Shown here one piece after another: positions 1 through 5,720 of a DNA stretch of 7,079 bases. Source of the DNA: Gemmatimonadota bacterium. GTDB lineage: Bacteria; GCA-2686955. The stretch is taken from positions 1 through 7,079 of the forward strand of contig JALXCG010000241.1 in NCBI GenBank assembly GCA_026991065.1, read 5' to 3'. The notes under the pieces were generated by a model. It ran no database searches. It saw nothing but the letters and a program-made list of their open reading frames with translations, and was not told the origin of the DNA. A program made the translations under genes and the position numbers. Numbering within the stretch: the first letter of the stretch is position 1; each line of letters begins with the position of its first letter.

Positions 1-1
1 T

Positions 2-85
2 CGCGGCGGGTTGGTGCCGCCACGACCAGGACGATCGCTGGTGAACGCGCGCGTGGCGGCGCACCGGTTCACCCGTGCGGATTGA
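2..85 (+). CDS. Possible 3' end of an upstream gene (partial, unidentified)
   Basis: The frame beginning at base 2 is open from the window edge to a TGA at 83-85 and would encode 27 residues, rich in Arg and Ala and ending in HRFTRAD. The stop lies 26 nt before the preferred start of the next gene, which fits a same-strand operon neighbour. The stretch is too short to assign to a family. The hisC frame is also open back to base 1, and a third frame has a TGA at 42-44, so the reading frame here is not secure. Confidence 0.3.
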   Translation, partial: RGGLVPPRPGRSLVNARVAAHRFTRAD

Positions 86-98
86 GGCGCTCTGGCGA

Positions 99-106
99 AG
101 AGGGAG
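99..106 (+). promoter_or_regulatory. Ribosome binding site for the aminotransferase gene
   Basis: The purine-rich AGAGGGAG ends 5 nt before a GTG at 112. This supports the GTG as the start rather than the upstream in-frame TTG at 82, which has no comparable site in front of it and would add ten residues not typical of the family. Confidence 0.6.
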
Positions 107-111
107 TTGAC

Positions 112-1209
112 GTGGACCATCCGATTGTGCGTGAGGCGGCGAGACAGTTGCCCCTTTATGAACCGGGGCGGAACGCGGAACTTGTCGCACGGCAACTCGG
201 ACGGTCCGATGTCGTCAAGCTGGCTTCGAACGAGAGCCCCTATGGAGCTTCCCCGCGCGTTCGCGAGGCTCTCGCCGAGATGCTTTCCGGCGTCCATCTC
301 TATCCTGATGCCGGGGGAACTGCTCTGCGCGCCGCGCTGGCCGAGTATCACGGCGTGGATTCTGCATGCGTTACGTTGGGGAACGGCTCTGTCGAACTGA
401 TCGAGAACACCGCCAAAGCCTTTCTTGAGCCGGGGCTGGAGGCGGTGATGGCGCTCCCCTCGTTCTTGAAATTTCGCATCGCGACCCGCCTGATGGGGGC
501 GCGTGCCATCGAGGTCCCGACGGTTGAAGACCGGGTGGATCTGGCGGCGATGGCGGCGGCGGTAGGCGAGCAGACCCGGGTCGTGTTCATTGCCAATCCC
601 GACAACCCGACCGGGCAGATGGTTTCCGCGGATGCCATCATGGGCTTCATCGACTCGCTGCCGACAAGCGTGGTGGTCTACTTTGATCAGGCGTATTTCG
701 AATATGTCAGCGATCAGGAACCGCCGCTCCTGCCTCTGATCGAGCGCCCGAATGTCGTGGTCGCGCGCACTTTCTCCAAGGCCTATGGACTGGCAGGGCT
801 GCGCATCGGCTATGCACTCGGAAACCCGGAGTTGATTGCCAGTCTGGGGCGAGTGCGGGAACACTTCAATACCTCTTCACTTGCTCAGCGGGCGGCCCTG
901 GTCGCGCTTGCCGATGAAGAGCACATGCGGCACGCGGTTGCGGAAAACCAGCGTGAACGAGAGCGCGTGTTTTCCGCGCTCAGCGCGCACGGATTAATCG
1001 TGACCCCGTCATTTACCAATTTTCTTCTCGTGCGCCCGGCGGTGCAAGGGCCGTTGGCGTCTGCTCATTTGGATGAAGCCCTGACGCGGCGCGGGGTCAT
1101 CATCAGGCCGATGGGATTCTATGGTTTGGCGGGGGCTGTGCGGATTTCGATCGGCAGCCGCGCGGAAAACGACCGGCTGTTGGCCGCCATCGCGGAGATT
1201 GCCTCCTAA
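112..1209 (+). CDS. hisC: Histidinol-phosphate aminotransferase family enzyme (HisC-like)
   Basis: This is a fold-type I PLP-dependent aminotransferase of 365 residues, a normal length for HisC. HisC converts imidazole-acetol phosphate plus glutamate to histidinol phosphate in the cytoplasm, though relatives also act on aromatic or other 2-oxoacids. Visible landmarks are LASNES near residue 38, YPDAGGTALR near 64, GNGS at 90-93, NPDNPTG at 162-168, FDQAY at 191-195, FSKAYGLAGLRIGY around 221-234 and RISIG from 344. By my alignment to E. coli HisC (N157, D184, Y187, K214, R222, R335), the PLP and substrate residues are N165, D192, Y195, K223 (Schiff-base lysine), R231 and R344, with matching spacing. 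The usual D-E-A-Y here reads D-Q-A-Y. The GTG start is chosen for its ribosome binding site. No other histidine gene is visible. The following genes encode chain-elongation enzymes, so a role in transaminating their 2-oxoacid product is possible. The family is certain; the substrate is not. Confidence 0.9.
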   Translation: MDHPIVREAARQLPLYEPGRNAELVARQLGRSDVVKLASNESPYGASPRVREALAEMLSGVHLYPDAGGTALRAALAEYHGVDSACVTLGNGSVELIENTAKAFLEPGLEAVMALPSFLKFRIATRLMGARAIEVPTVEDRVDLAAMAAAVGEQTRVVFIANPDNPTGQMVSADAIMGFIDSLPTSVVVYFDQAYFEYVSDQEPPLLPLIERPNVVVARTFSKAYGLAGLRIGYALGNPELIASLGRVREHFNTSSLAQRAALVALADEEHMRHAVAENQRERERVFSALSAHGLIVTPSFTNFLLVRPAVQGPLASAHLDEALTRRGVIIRPMGFYGLAGAVRISIGSRAENDRLLAAIAEIAS

Positions 1210-1397
1210 CGTGCTGCAAAAGAGGTGTTTGTACCTGCCGGGATTGTGCAGATGGGCGATCCGAGGCAAGGCTGCGCGAAGCGATCGTGGGATGGGCCGC
1301 CACGAAATCGGTTTTCGATGTAACCTTTGAGTTGTTCAGCATCTCTATTGGGCCCAGAGATGGACGCCACGACAGCGGCGAGTCTCGACGCCCCCAC

Positions 1398-1420
1398 GCG
1401 CTTGCCGCTCGTGGCAGCGC
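1398..1420 (+). repeat. Imperfect inverted repeat in the leader
   Basis: GCGCT pairs with AGCGC and GCC pairs with GGC, giving eight base pairs with one bulged T (1403) and a six-base loop at 1407-1412. It lies 38 nt before the ATG at 1459 and 27 nt before the ribosome binding site. No T run follows, so it is not a standard intrinsic terminator. In GC-rich DNA this could be chance. Confidence 0.3.
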
Positions 1421-1447
1421 CCGAGAAGATGGATTCGCAACTCGATC

Positions 1448-1452
1448 GGAGG
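1448..1452 (+). promoter_or_regulatory. Shine-Dalgarno site deciding the acyltransferase start
   Basis: A perfect GGAGG lies 6 nt upstream of the ATG at 1459. The earlier in-frame starts (TTG 1327, ATG 1360, ATG 1429) lack such a site, and the extra 44 residues they could add have no family-like features. The start at 1459 is therefore strongly favoured. Confidence 0.75.
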
Positions 1453-1458
1453 CTCAGA

Positions 1459-2700
1459 ATGACGAACCCGGCACAGGAACTCATCTACGATTGGAATATC
1501 GCCGATGGCCCCATTGTGCCGGTTCCTGTCGCCCTCGATGACGAAACGCTGCGTGACGGCCAGCAGTCGCCATCCTGCAACACGCTCTCCATCGGGACCA
1601 AGATCCGCCTGGTTCATCTGATGGACAAGTTGAAGATCGACGTGGTCGATCTGGGGCTTCCCGGCGCTGGGCCGCACATTGTCGAGGATGTGCGCACGCT
1701 TGCCCGCGAGATTCGTGATTCGAAGCTGTCCATTGGCATCGATTGTGCTGCCCGCACGGTCCTGGCCGATATCATTCCAATCGCCCGCATCAGCCAGGAG
1801 GTGGGGGTACCGATTGAGGTTTCGGCTTTTATCGGTTCCAGCCCAATACGGATGTTCACCGAGGGTTGGGATCTGGATTTTCTCCTGCGTTGCACGGAAG
1901 ACGCCGTCTCTTTCGCGATCCAAGAGGGACTCTCGGTGATGTATGTGACCGAGGATACAACCCGCGCGGCTCCGGATGACGTGGCCCGTCTCTACCAGAC
2001 GGCGATCAACTGCGGTGCTTCCCGAGTTTGTGTTTGCGATACGGTCGGCCATGCGACACCGGCCGGAGTCCGCAACTTGGTGCGTTTCGTCAAGAAGGTG
2101 ATTGCCGACAGTGGCGAGCAGGTAGGAATCGACTGGCACGGGCATCGGGATCGAGGGTTGGCGCTGGCCAATTCACTGGCCGCACTCGAGGGGGGAGCCC
2201 AGCGTCTGCACGGAACCGCTTTGGGCATTGGCGAGCGGACTGGCAACTGTGAGATGGATCTGCTCTTGGTCAACCTGCGCTTGATGGGATACATCGACCG
2301 GGACTTGACTGCGCTGGCCGAATACTGCGAGATCGCCGCTCAAGCGTCGGGAATTCCGCTGCCGATCAACTACCCGGTCGCCGGAACCGACGCTTTTCGA
2401 ACCGGAACCGGCGTCCATGCTGCCGCGATTATCAAGGCTCAACGCAAGGGTGATACCGATCTTGCGGATCGTGTGTACAGCGGTGTTCCAGCTCACTGGT
2501 TCGGCCGCAAGCAAGTGATCGAGGTTGGGCCGATGAGTGGTGAATCGAATGTGATTTATTGGCTGAAGAGCCATGGTTTCGAGGCGACAGAGGATCAAGT
2601 CGCCGCGGTGTTCCGTGCCGGCAAGGCGTCGCACCGCAATTTGACCGATCAGGAGATTCGCAGCTTGCTCGCTGATCTCGATCGATCGGTCCATGAATGA
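1459..2700 (+). CDS. 2-isopropylmalate/homocitrate/citramalate synthase family acyltransferase (LeuA-like, no regulatory domain)
   Basis: This is a 413-residue HMGL-like TIM-barrel enzyme. The family condenses acetyl-CoA with a 2-oxoacid to give a 2-alkylmalate, the first step of leucine synthesis (2-isopropylmalate synthase) and of related chain elongations. Motifs are DETLRDGQQSPS at 28-39, EDTTR at 165-169, DTVGHATP at 194-201, HGH at 227-229 and GIGERTGN at 256-263. By my alignment to M. tuberculosis LeuA, R32, D33, H227, H229 and N263 are the catalytic Arg and metal ligands. H320 (in TGTGVHAAAI) and Y340 (in VYSGVPAHWFGR) match the catalytic His379 and Tyr410 of the linker subdomain. The protein ends near residue 413, after the linker subdomains, so the C-terminal LeuA dimer domain that binds leucine is absent. 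In this it resembles NifV/AksA-type homocitrate synthases in size. A dehydrogenase of the same pathway type follows after 67 nt. The family is secure; the 2-oxoacid substrate cannot be read from sequence alone. Confidence 0.88.
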   Translation: MTNPAQELIYDWNIADGPIVPVPVALDDETLRDGQQSPSCNTLSIGTKIRLVHLMDKLKIDVVDLGLPGAGPHIVEDVRTLAREIRDSKLSIGIDCAARTVLADIIPIARISQEVGVPIEVSAFIGSSPIRMFTEGWDLDFLLRCTEDAVSFAIQEGLSVMYVTEDTTRAAPDDVARLYQTAINCGASRVCVCDTVGHATPAGVRNLVRFVKKVIADSGEQVGIDWHGHRDRGLALANSLAALEGGAQRLHGTALGIGERTGNCEMDLLLVNLRLMGYIDRDLTALAEYCEIAAQASGIPLPINYPVAGTDAFRTGTGVHAAAIIKAQRKGDTDLADRVYSGVPAHWFGRKQVIEVGPMSGESNVIYWLKSHGFEATEDQVAAVFRAGKASHRNLTDQEIRSLLADLDRSVHE

Positions 2701-2753
2701 ACTCTTCGTTGAGGCGCCGACGTCACCCGAAGGTGAGTAGTGCGCACTGGTTG

Positions 2754-2760
2754 AAAGGAG
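2754..2760 (+). promoter_or_regulatory. Shine-Dalgarno site for the dehydrogenase GTG start
   Basis: AAAGGAG ends 7 nt before the GTG at 2768. The strong site and ideal spacing support a GTG start that places the GGDGIGPEV motif at residues 10-18, as is usual for the family. Confidence 0.75.
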
Positions 2761-2767
2761 TGATTGC

Positions 2768-3832
2768 GTGGCCGAATACCGTATAGCAGCCATTGGTGGT
2801 GATGGAATCGGGCCCGAAGTGACCCGAGAGGCTCTCCGTTGCGCGCGAGCTGTGGCAGAGATCCATGGGTTCGATCTCCGAGTCGAGGATCTTCCCTATG
2901 GGTCGGATCACTACCTGGCGACCGGCGAGTTTCTACCGGACGCGGTGTTGGAGTCACTGCCCAAGGATTTTGACGCGATATTTCTCGGCGCGATCGGGGA
3001 CCCGCGGATTGAGCCTGGATTGGTCGAACGGCAGATCATTGCGCGGATTCGGTTCGGTCTGGATCTCTACATCAATTATCGTCCCATTCTTCTCTATTCA
3101 GAGCACTTGTGCCCTCTGAAGGGGCGTCGCCCCGAGGATGTCGACATGATCGTCATTCGTGAGAACACCGAGGACGCCTACACCGGATTGGGGGGGATAT
3201 TCAAGCGCGGCACGGCGGATGAGATCGCTGTGGCCGAGATGATTTACAGCCGCAAGGGGTGTGAACGAGCGGTGCGTTACGCTTTCGAGGTAGCTCGGAA
3301 AGTCGAACGATTCAAGCGCGTCACTTTGGTCGACAAGGCCAACGCGATTCGGGCGCAGGATATCTGGACTCGGACATTTGCCGAAGTCGGCGCCGAATAC
3401 CCGGAGATCGAAAAAGATCATGCCTATATCGATGCCGCCTGTATGTGGATGGTGAAGAACCCCGATTTCTTCGATGTCATTGTGGTGCCGAATCTTTTCG
3501 GCGATATCCTGACCGATCTGGGTGCCATGATCCAGGGCGGAATGGGGGTCGCCGCCTCGGCCAATCTGCATCCCGGGCGCACCTCCATGTTTGAGCCGAT
3601 CCACGGTTCAGCTCCCAAGTATCGCGATCAGAATCGGGCCAATCCACTGGCGGCAATCGCCGCTGCTCAGCTCATGCTCGAGCACATTGGAGAAACGGCG
3701 GCGAGCACACATCTGGAGCAGGCGATACGCCGCGTTCTGGTAGAGCGTCGATTGCCCTCTGTCGATGCCCGGAGCGGCTTCGGGACTGACCAGATCGGAG
3801 ATCTGGTCATTGCCGCGATTCACGAGCAGTAA
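2768..3832 (+). CDS. Isocitrate/isopropylmalate family beta-decarboxylating dehydrogenase (LeuB/homoisocitrate/tartrate dehydrogenase-like)
   Basis: This 354-residue enzyme has the normal length for LeuB-type dehydrogenases, which oxidise and decarboxylate a 2-hydroxyacid such as 3-isopropylmalate, isocitrate or homoisocitrate using NAD(P)+ and Mg2+/Mn2+. Motifs are GDGIGPEV at 11-18, GAIGDPR at 74-80, substrate-binding arginines in the segment around R93, R95 and R105 (NYRP at 103-106), IRENTEDAY at 130-138, VDKANAI at 188-194 with the catalytic lysine K190, D222, and NLFGDILTD at 242-250 with metal-binding D246 and D250. The substrate loop reads RENTE, as in isocitrate, homoisocitrate and tartrate dehydrogenases, and not RELTGG as in classical LeuB. 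The cofactor loop reads HGSAPKY at 279-285. Lys-Tyr here matches the 2'-phosphate-binding pair K344/Y345 of E. coli NADP-isocitrate dehydrogenase, whereas NAD-dependent LeuB has Asp. It probably shares a transcript with the preceding acyltransferase and may catalyse the decarboxylation step of the same pathway. The substrate is unassigned. Confidence 0.88.
   Translation: MAEYRIAAIGGDGIGPEVTREALRCARAVAEIHGFDLRVEDLPYGSDHYLATGEFLPDAVLESLPKDFDAIFLGAIGDPRIEPGLVERQIIARIRFGLDLYINYRPILLYSEHLCPLKGRRPEDVDMIVIRENTEDAYTGLGGIFKRGTADEIAVAEMIYSRKGCERAVRYAFEVARKVERFKRVTLVDKANAIRAQDIWTRTFAEVGAEYPEIEKDHAYIDAACMWMVKNPDFFDVIVVPNLFGDILTDLGAMIQGGMGVAASANLHPGRTSMFEPIHGSAPKYRDQNRANPLAAIAAAQLMLEHIGETAASTHLEQAIRRVLVERRLPSVDARSGFGTDQIGDLVIAAIHEQ
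3787..3809 (+). repeat. Perfect 10-bp inverted repeat with 3-nt spacer, inside the end of the dehydrogenase gene
   Basis: TGACCAGATC at 3787-3796 is the exact reverse complement of GATCTGGTCA at 3800-3809, with GGA between them. It falls within codons for the conserved-looking TDQIGDLV segment, 21 nt before the stop codon. It can form an RNA hairpin with a very short loop or serve as a dyad site on DNA. No T tract follows. The repeat itself is certain; function is unknown. Confidence 0.5.
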
Positions 3833-3843
3833 TGCGCAGTTCC

Positions 3844-3869
3844 ACGGCCAGGTTCATCTGCTTGGCCGT
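3844..3869 (+). repeat. Hairpin in the gap between dehydrogenase and barrel genes
   Basis: ACGGCCA at 3844-3850 pairs perfectly with TGGCCGT at 3863-3869. The stem can grow inward by G-U, G-C and U-G pairs to leave a six-base loop at 3854-3859. It begins 11 nt after the dehydrogenase stop, which suits a 3'-end stabilising hairpin or a weak terminator. The bases after it contain no run of T, so it is not a canonical intrinsic terminator. Confidence 0.4.
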
Positions 3870-3896
3870 TGCAGCAGGTGAACAACGGATTCCTTC

Positions 3897-4625
3897 ATGC
3901 TCATGACTTGGTTGCCGCTTGCGGCGCTGGTGCTCGGCGCGGGAGCGCGCATCGACGGCTTGGCGGGAATAGAATCGGCACCATTGCAGGGTCCATGGGC
4001 GCTTTTCGGCAACCCGGCGGCGTTGGGCGTTCTCGGATCCTCCTGGTCTGCTCTCGGCGATTTTGGGTCACTGGATCTTCGCCGCTATGCAGTGGTGCAG
4101 AGCAATTCCACCAGCCGTGGGCCGGTGGGGCTGCTCTGGGAAGAGGGAGAGGAGCGTGATCGCTGGGAGATCGCTTTTGTTCTTCCCGATCAAGCAAACC
4201 TCGCTTACGGATTCGACATCAACTACTACGGAGATCCGATCGAGAGTTTCTCTTTCGACCTGAATCTGGCGGCCACCTATGATTCTGGTTTGGCGCTGGG
4301 GCTGACCTGGAACGACGTCGCCGAGAGGAGCGCTGATCCAAGCCACCTGCGGACCGGGTTGAGCTATTTGAACTCCAGCGGGGGAGTGCTGCTGCTGGAG
4401 GCGGACGGTTTCGATGGGTGGAACCCGGATATTCTCCGCTTTGCCGTGGGGGTTGAAGAGTCTGGATTCGAATACCGCGTTGGTGTGGTTAAGCGGCCCG
4501 GAGGTCGCGACTGGTCACTCGGGGTGGGGACTGCCTCCAACCAGCGTTTTCTCTTGGACTATGCTTGGAGCAATGGGCGCTTCGGAGTTCAGCATCGCTT
4601 TGCTCTTGGGGTTCGGCGCAACTAG
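3897..4625 (+). CDS. Short outer-membrane beta-barrel-like secreted protein (PorV/UPF0164-like), function unknown
   Basis: This 242-residue protein starts with a hydrophobic signal peptide (LPLAALVLGAGA, about residues 6-17, with a plausible signal peptidase I cut after AGA). It has no cysteine, so it is not a lipoprotein, and no further membrane helices. The rest is a run of amphipathic beta strands rich in Gly, Trp, Tyr and Phe, such as YAVVQSN near 64, AYGFDINYYG near 103 and FEYRVGVVKR near 191. The early GNPAALG motif (38-44) and the final DYAW...HRFALGV pair (221-239) resemble the ends of PorV/UPF0164 barrels of FCB-group bacteria. Those proteins usually exceed 300 residues, so this one is short. 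The ATG at 3897 is used because an in-frame TGA sits at 3879-3881; an ATG at 3903 is also possible. The ribosome binding site is weak (CAGGTG near 3875). It is 64 nt from the dehydrogenase and 27 nt before holA. The envelope location is inferred; no function can be named. Confidence 0.6.
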   Translation: MLMTWLPLAALVLGAGARIDGLAGIESAPLQGPWALFGNPAALGVLGSSWSALGDFGSLDLRRYAVVQSNSTSRGPVGLLWEEGEERDRWEIAFVLPDQANLAYGFDINYYGDPIESFSFDLNLAATYDSGLALGLTWNDVAERSADPSHLRTGLSYLNSSGGVLLLEADGFDGWNPDILRFAVGVEESGFEYRVGVVKRPGGRDWSLGVGTASNQRFLLDYAWSNGRFGVQHRFALGVRRN

Positions 4626-4638
4626 TTGGTGCGGAGGC

Positions 4639-4643
4639 GGAGA
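4639..4643 (+). promoter_or_regulatory. Probable ribosome binding site of holA
   Basis: GGAGA lies 9 nt before the ATG at 4653, and a second purine block, GGAGG (4633-4637), lies 15 nt before it. These favour the ATG over the in-frame TTG at 4626, which sits directly after the stop of the previous gene and would add a run of arginines encoded by the purine-rich site itself. Confidence 0.5.
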
Positions 4644-4652
4644 CGGCAAACG

Positions 4653-5720
4653 ATGGCAGCGCGCAAGAGGAAAAACGAAATACATGTCGCGGAGTTGGAG
4701 CGTTGGCTCGCGGCGCCGCAGGATCTTCGGTTGGGTGTGATCGTCGGCGATGAAGCGCTTCTGCGCGATCGCGCGATGACCCTCTTGCTGAATTGGGGGC
4801 TCGATCCGGATTTCGCCGATTTCAATCTGGATCGTTTCAGCGGTGATGGTTTGGAACCGGCACGGGTAATAGACGCTTGCGCTACTTTGCCCATGATGGC
4901 CGATCGGCGCGTGGTCCAGATCCGTCGGTTTCAACTTTTGCATCACAGCCGACGACGCAAGTTGCTGACCGACCTGCGCGAGTTGTCCGATACGACGCTG
5001 CTGCTCATCGAAACAACCGCTCTGACACCGAAGGAGCGTTCTCTGGCCCAAGAAGCGAAGGGAGTCCTGTTCGTCTCCGCGGATCGCCCCGGGCCGCGAG
5101 ACGTTCTGCGCGCGATCGAGCGAGAAGCAACGCGCGCCGGACTCGAACTGGAGCCGGCCGCCGGCGAAGCACTACTGGCCGCGCGCGGCTCCGACCTGAC
5201 AGGCATTGCGCTGGAGATTGAGAAGTTGCAGGCTTACGTGGGCGAGAGTCGGCGGGTCACGCGGGCTGATGTCGAGGAACTGGTTCCGGCAGCACAGACG
5301 GTCACGGTTTTCGATTTGGTCGATGCTCTGGCCCACTCCGATCTCAACCGGTCTCTCGATGTTCTCGATAAACTCTATGCGGCGGGGGAGGATCCGCTCG
5401 CCCTGATTGGCGCGGCGTCACGTCATTTCTTGATTCTCTGGAAAGCAGTTCTCTTGGGCCGCGCGGATCGACGCCGTGCCGCCTCGGTGTTGAAAGTCCC
5501 GCCGTTCTTTGTTGAGCGCTATCTCAGCCAAGCAGCCCGTTTCGATCTTGCCCGCTTGCACCTGATCTTGAGCGAACTGCTTGAAGCCGATCTGGATTTG
5601 AAGGGCAATGTCAGTGGCGAGGCGGGCCGGAAATCGCGCGGACGGGATCTGGTCTTGCGCATCTGCGCGCGTGGCCGGAGTCCCCGGCCGGCGCCGCGCA
5701 ACGTGAAAGGAAGAGTGTGA
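4653..5720 (+). CDS. holA: DNA polymerase III subunit delta
   Basis: HolA is the clamp-loader subunit that opens the beta sliding clamp during replication, working with delta' and gamma/tau. The 355-residue length is close to the usual 340. The N-terminal domain shows the degenerate nucleotide-binding-like start VIVGDEALLRD (about 29-39) and the hallmark LPMMADRRVVQIRR (79-92), which corresponds to the LPFFSDRRVV-type segment. The middle domain has the LTGIALEIEKLQAYVG helix (182-197). The C-terminal collar domain is marked by LYAAGEDPLALIGAASRHF (241-259), VPPFFVERYLSQAARFD (282-298) and LLEADLDLKGN (309-319). The protein ends in a basic, proline-rich tail (residues from about 342) that looks disordered. 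It follows the barrel gene by 27 nt and overlaps mtaB by 4 nt (GTGA), so the genes are likely co-transcribed and holA and mtaB translationally coupled. Confidence 0.92.
   Translation: MAARKRKNEIHVAELERWLAAPQDLRLGVIVGDEALLRDRAMTLLLNWGLDPDFADFNLDRFSGDGLEPARVIDACATLPMMADRRVVQIRRFQLLHHSRRRKLLTDLRELSDTTLLLIETTALTPKERSLAQEAKGVLFVSADRPGPRDVLRAIEREATRAGLELEPAAGEALLAARGSDLTGIALEIEKLQAYVGESRRVTRADVEELVPAAQTVTVFDLVDALAHSDLNRSLDVLDKLYAAGEDPLALIGAASRHFLILWKAVLLGRADRRRAASVLKVPPFFVERYLSQAARFDLARLHLILSELLEADLDLKGNVSGEAGRKSRGRDLVLRICARGRSPRPAPRNVKGRV
5706..5713 (+). promoter_or_regulatory. Ribosome binding site of mtaB within the holA 3' end
   Basis: AAAGGAAG ends 3 nt before the GTG at 5717, with its AGGA core (5708-5711) 5 nt before it. 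This supports the GTG as start. The GTG overlaps the holA TGA as GTGA, a typical arrangement for coupled translation. Confidence 0.65.

Larger units (their letters stand above)
1210..1458 (+). other. 249-nt intergenic leader ahead of the acyltransferase gene
   Basis: This is the longest gap between genes in the window and the likeliest place for a promoter or an mRNA leader. I see no convincing -35/-10 pair, no terminator with a T tract, and no short leader peptide rich in leucine or other branched-chain codons. The acyltransferase frame is open back to a TTG at 1327 and an ATG at 1360, but neither has a good ribosome binding site. The region holds one imperfect hairpin at 1398-1420 and a small one at 1303-1317 (5-bp stem CGAAA/TTTCG). 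Confidence 0.4.

Noticed and set aside
1225-1323. Possible short leader peptide in the gap before the acyltransferase (GTG 1225 or ATG 1252 to TAA 1321)
   Set aside because: The GTG overlaps its only purine-rich stretch and the ATG has no ribosome binding site. The peptide has no run of leucine or other branched-chain codons, so it does not look like an attenuator.
1327-1458. N-terminal extension of the acyltransferase from TTG 1327, ATG 1360 or ATG 1429
   Set aside because: None of these starts has a ribosome binding site comparable with GGAGG at 1448-1452 before ATG 1459, and the extension has no family-like sequence.
1345-2145. Long antisense open frame of 266 codons on the - strand
   Set aside because: It lies entirely opposite the acyltransferase, whose full catalytic motif set proves the + strand reading. 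The antisense translation shows no domain features and arises from GC-rich codon bias.
2675-2690. CGATCGATCG palindrome near the acyltransferase stop as an operator
   Set aside because: It is a simple repeat of CGAT in codons for Leu-Asp-Arg-Ser and is common by chance in DNA of this composition.
2173-2793. Antisense open frame of 206 codons on the - strand
   Set aside because: It overlaps the acyltransferase end and the dehydrogenase start, shows no recognisable motif, and conflicts with strong Shine-Dalgarno sites and genes on the + strand.
3844-3896. Intrinsic terminator after the dehydrogenase
   Set aside because: A stem is present but no T-rich tract follows it, so I list it only as an inverted repeat.
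4626-4652. N-terminal extension of HolA from TTG 4626, giving an arginine-rich start
   Set aside because: The arginine codons are made by the purine-rich ribosome binding region itself. The ATG at 4653 has suitable spacing and gives a normal HolA N-terminus.
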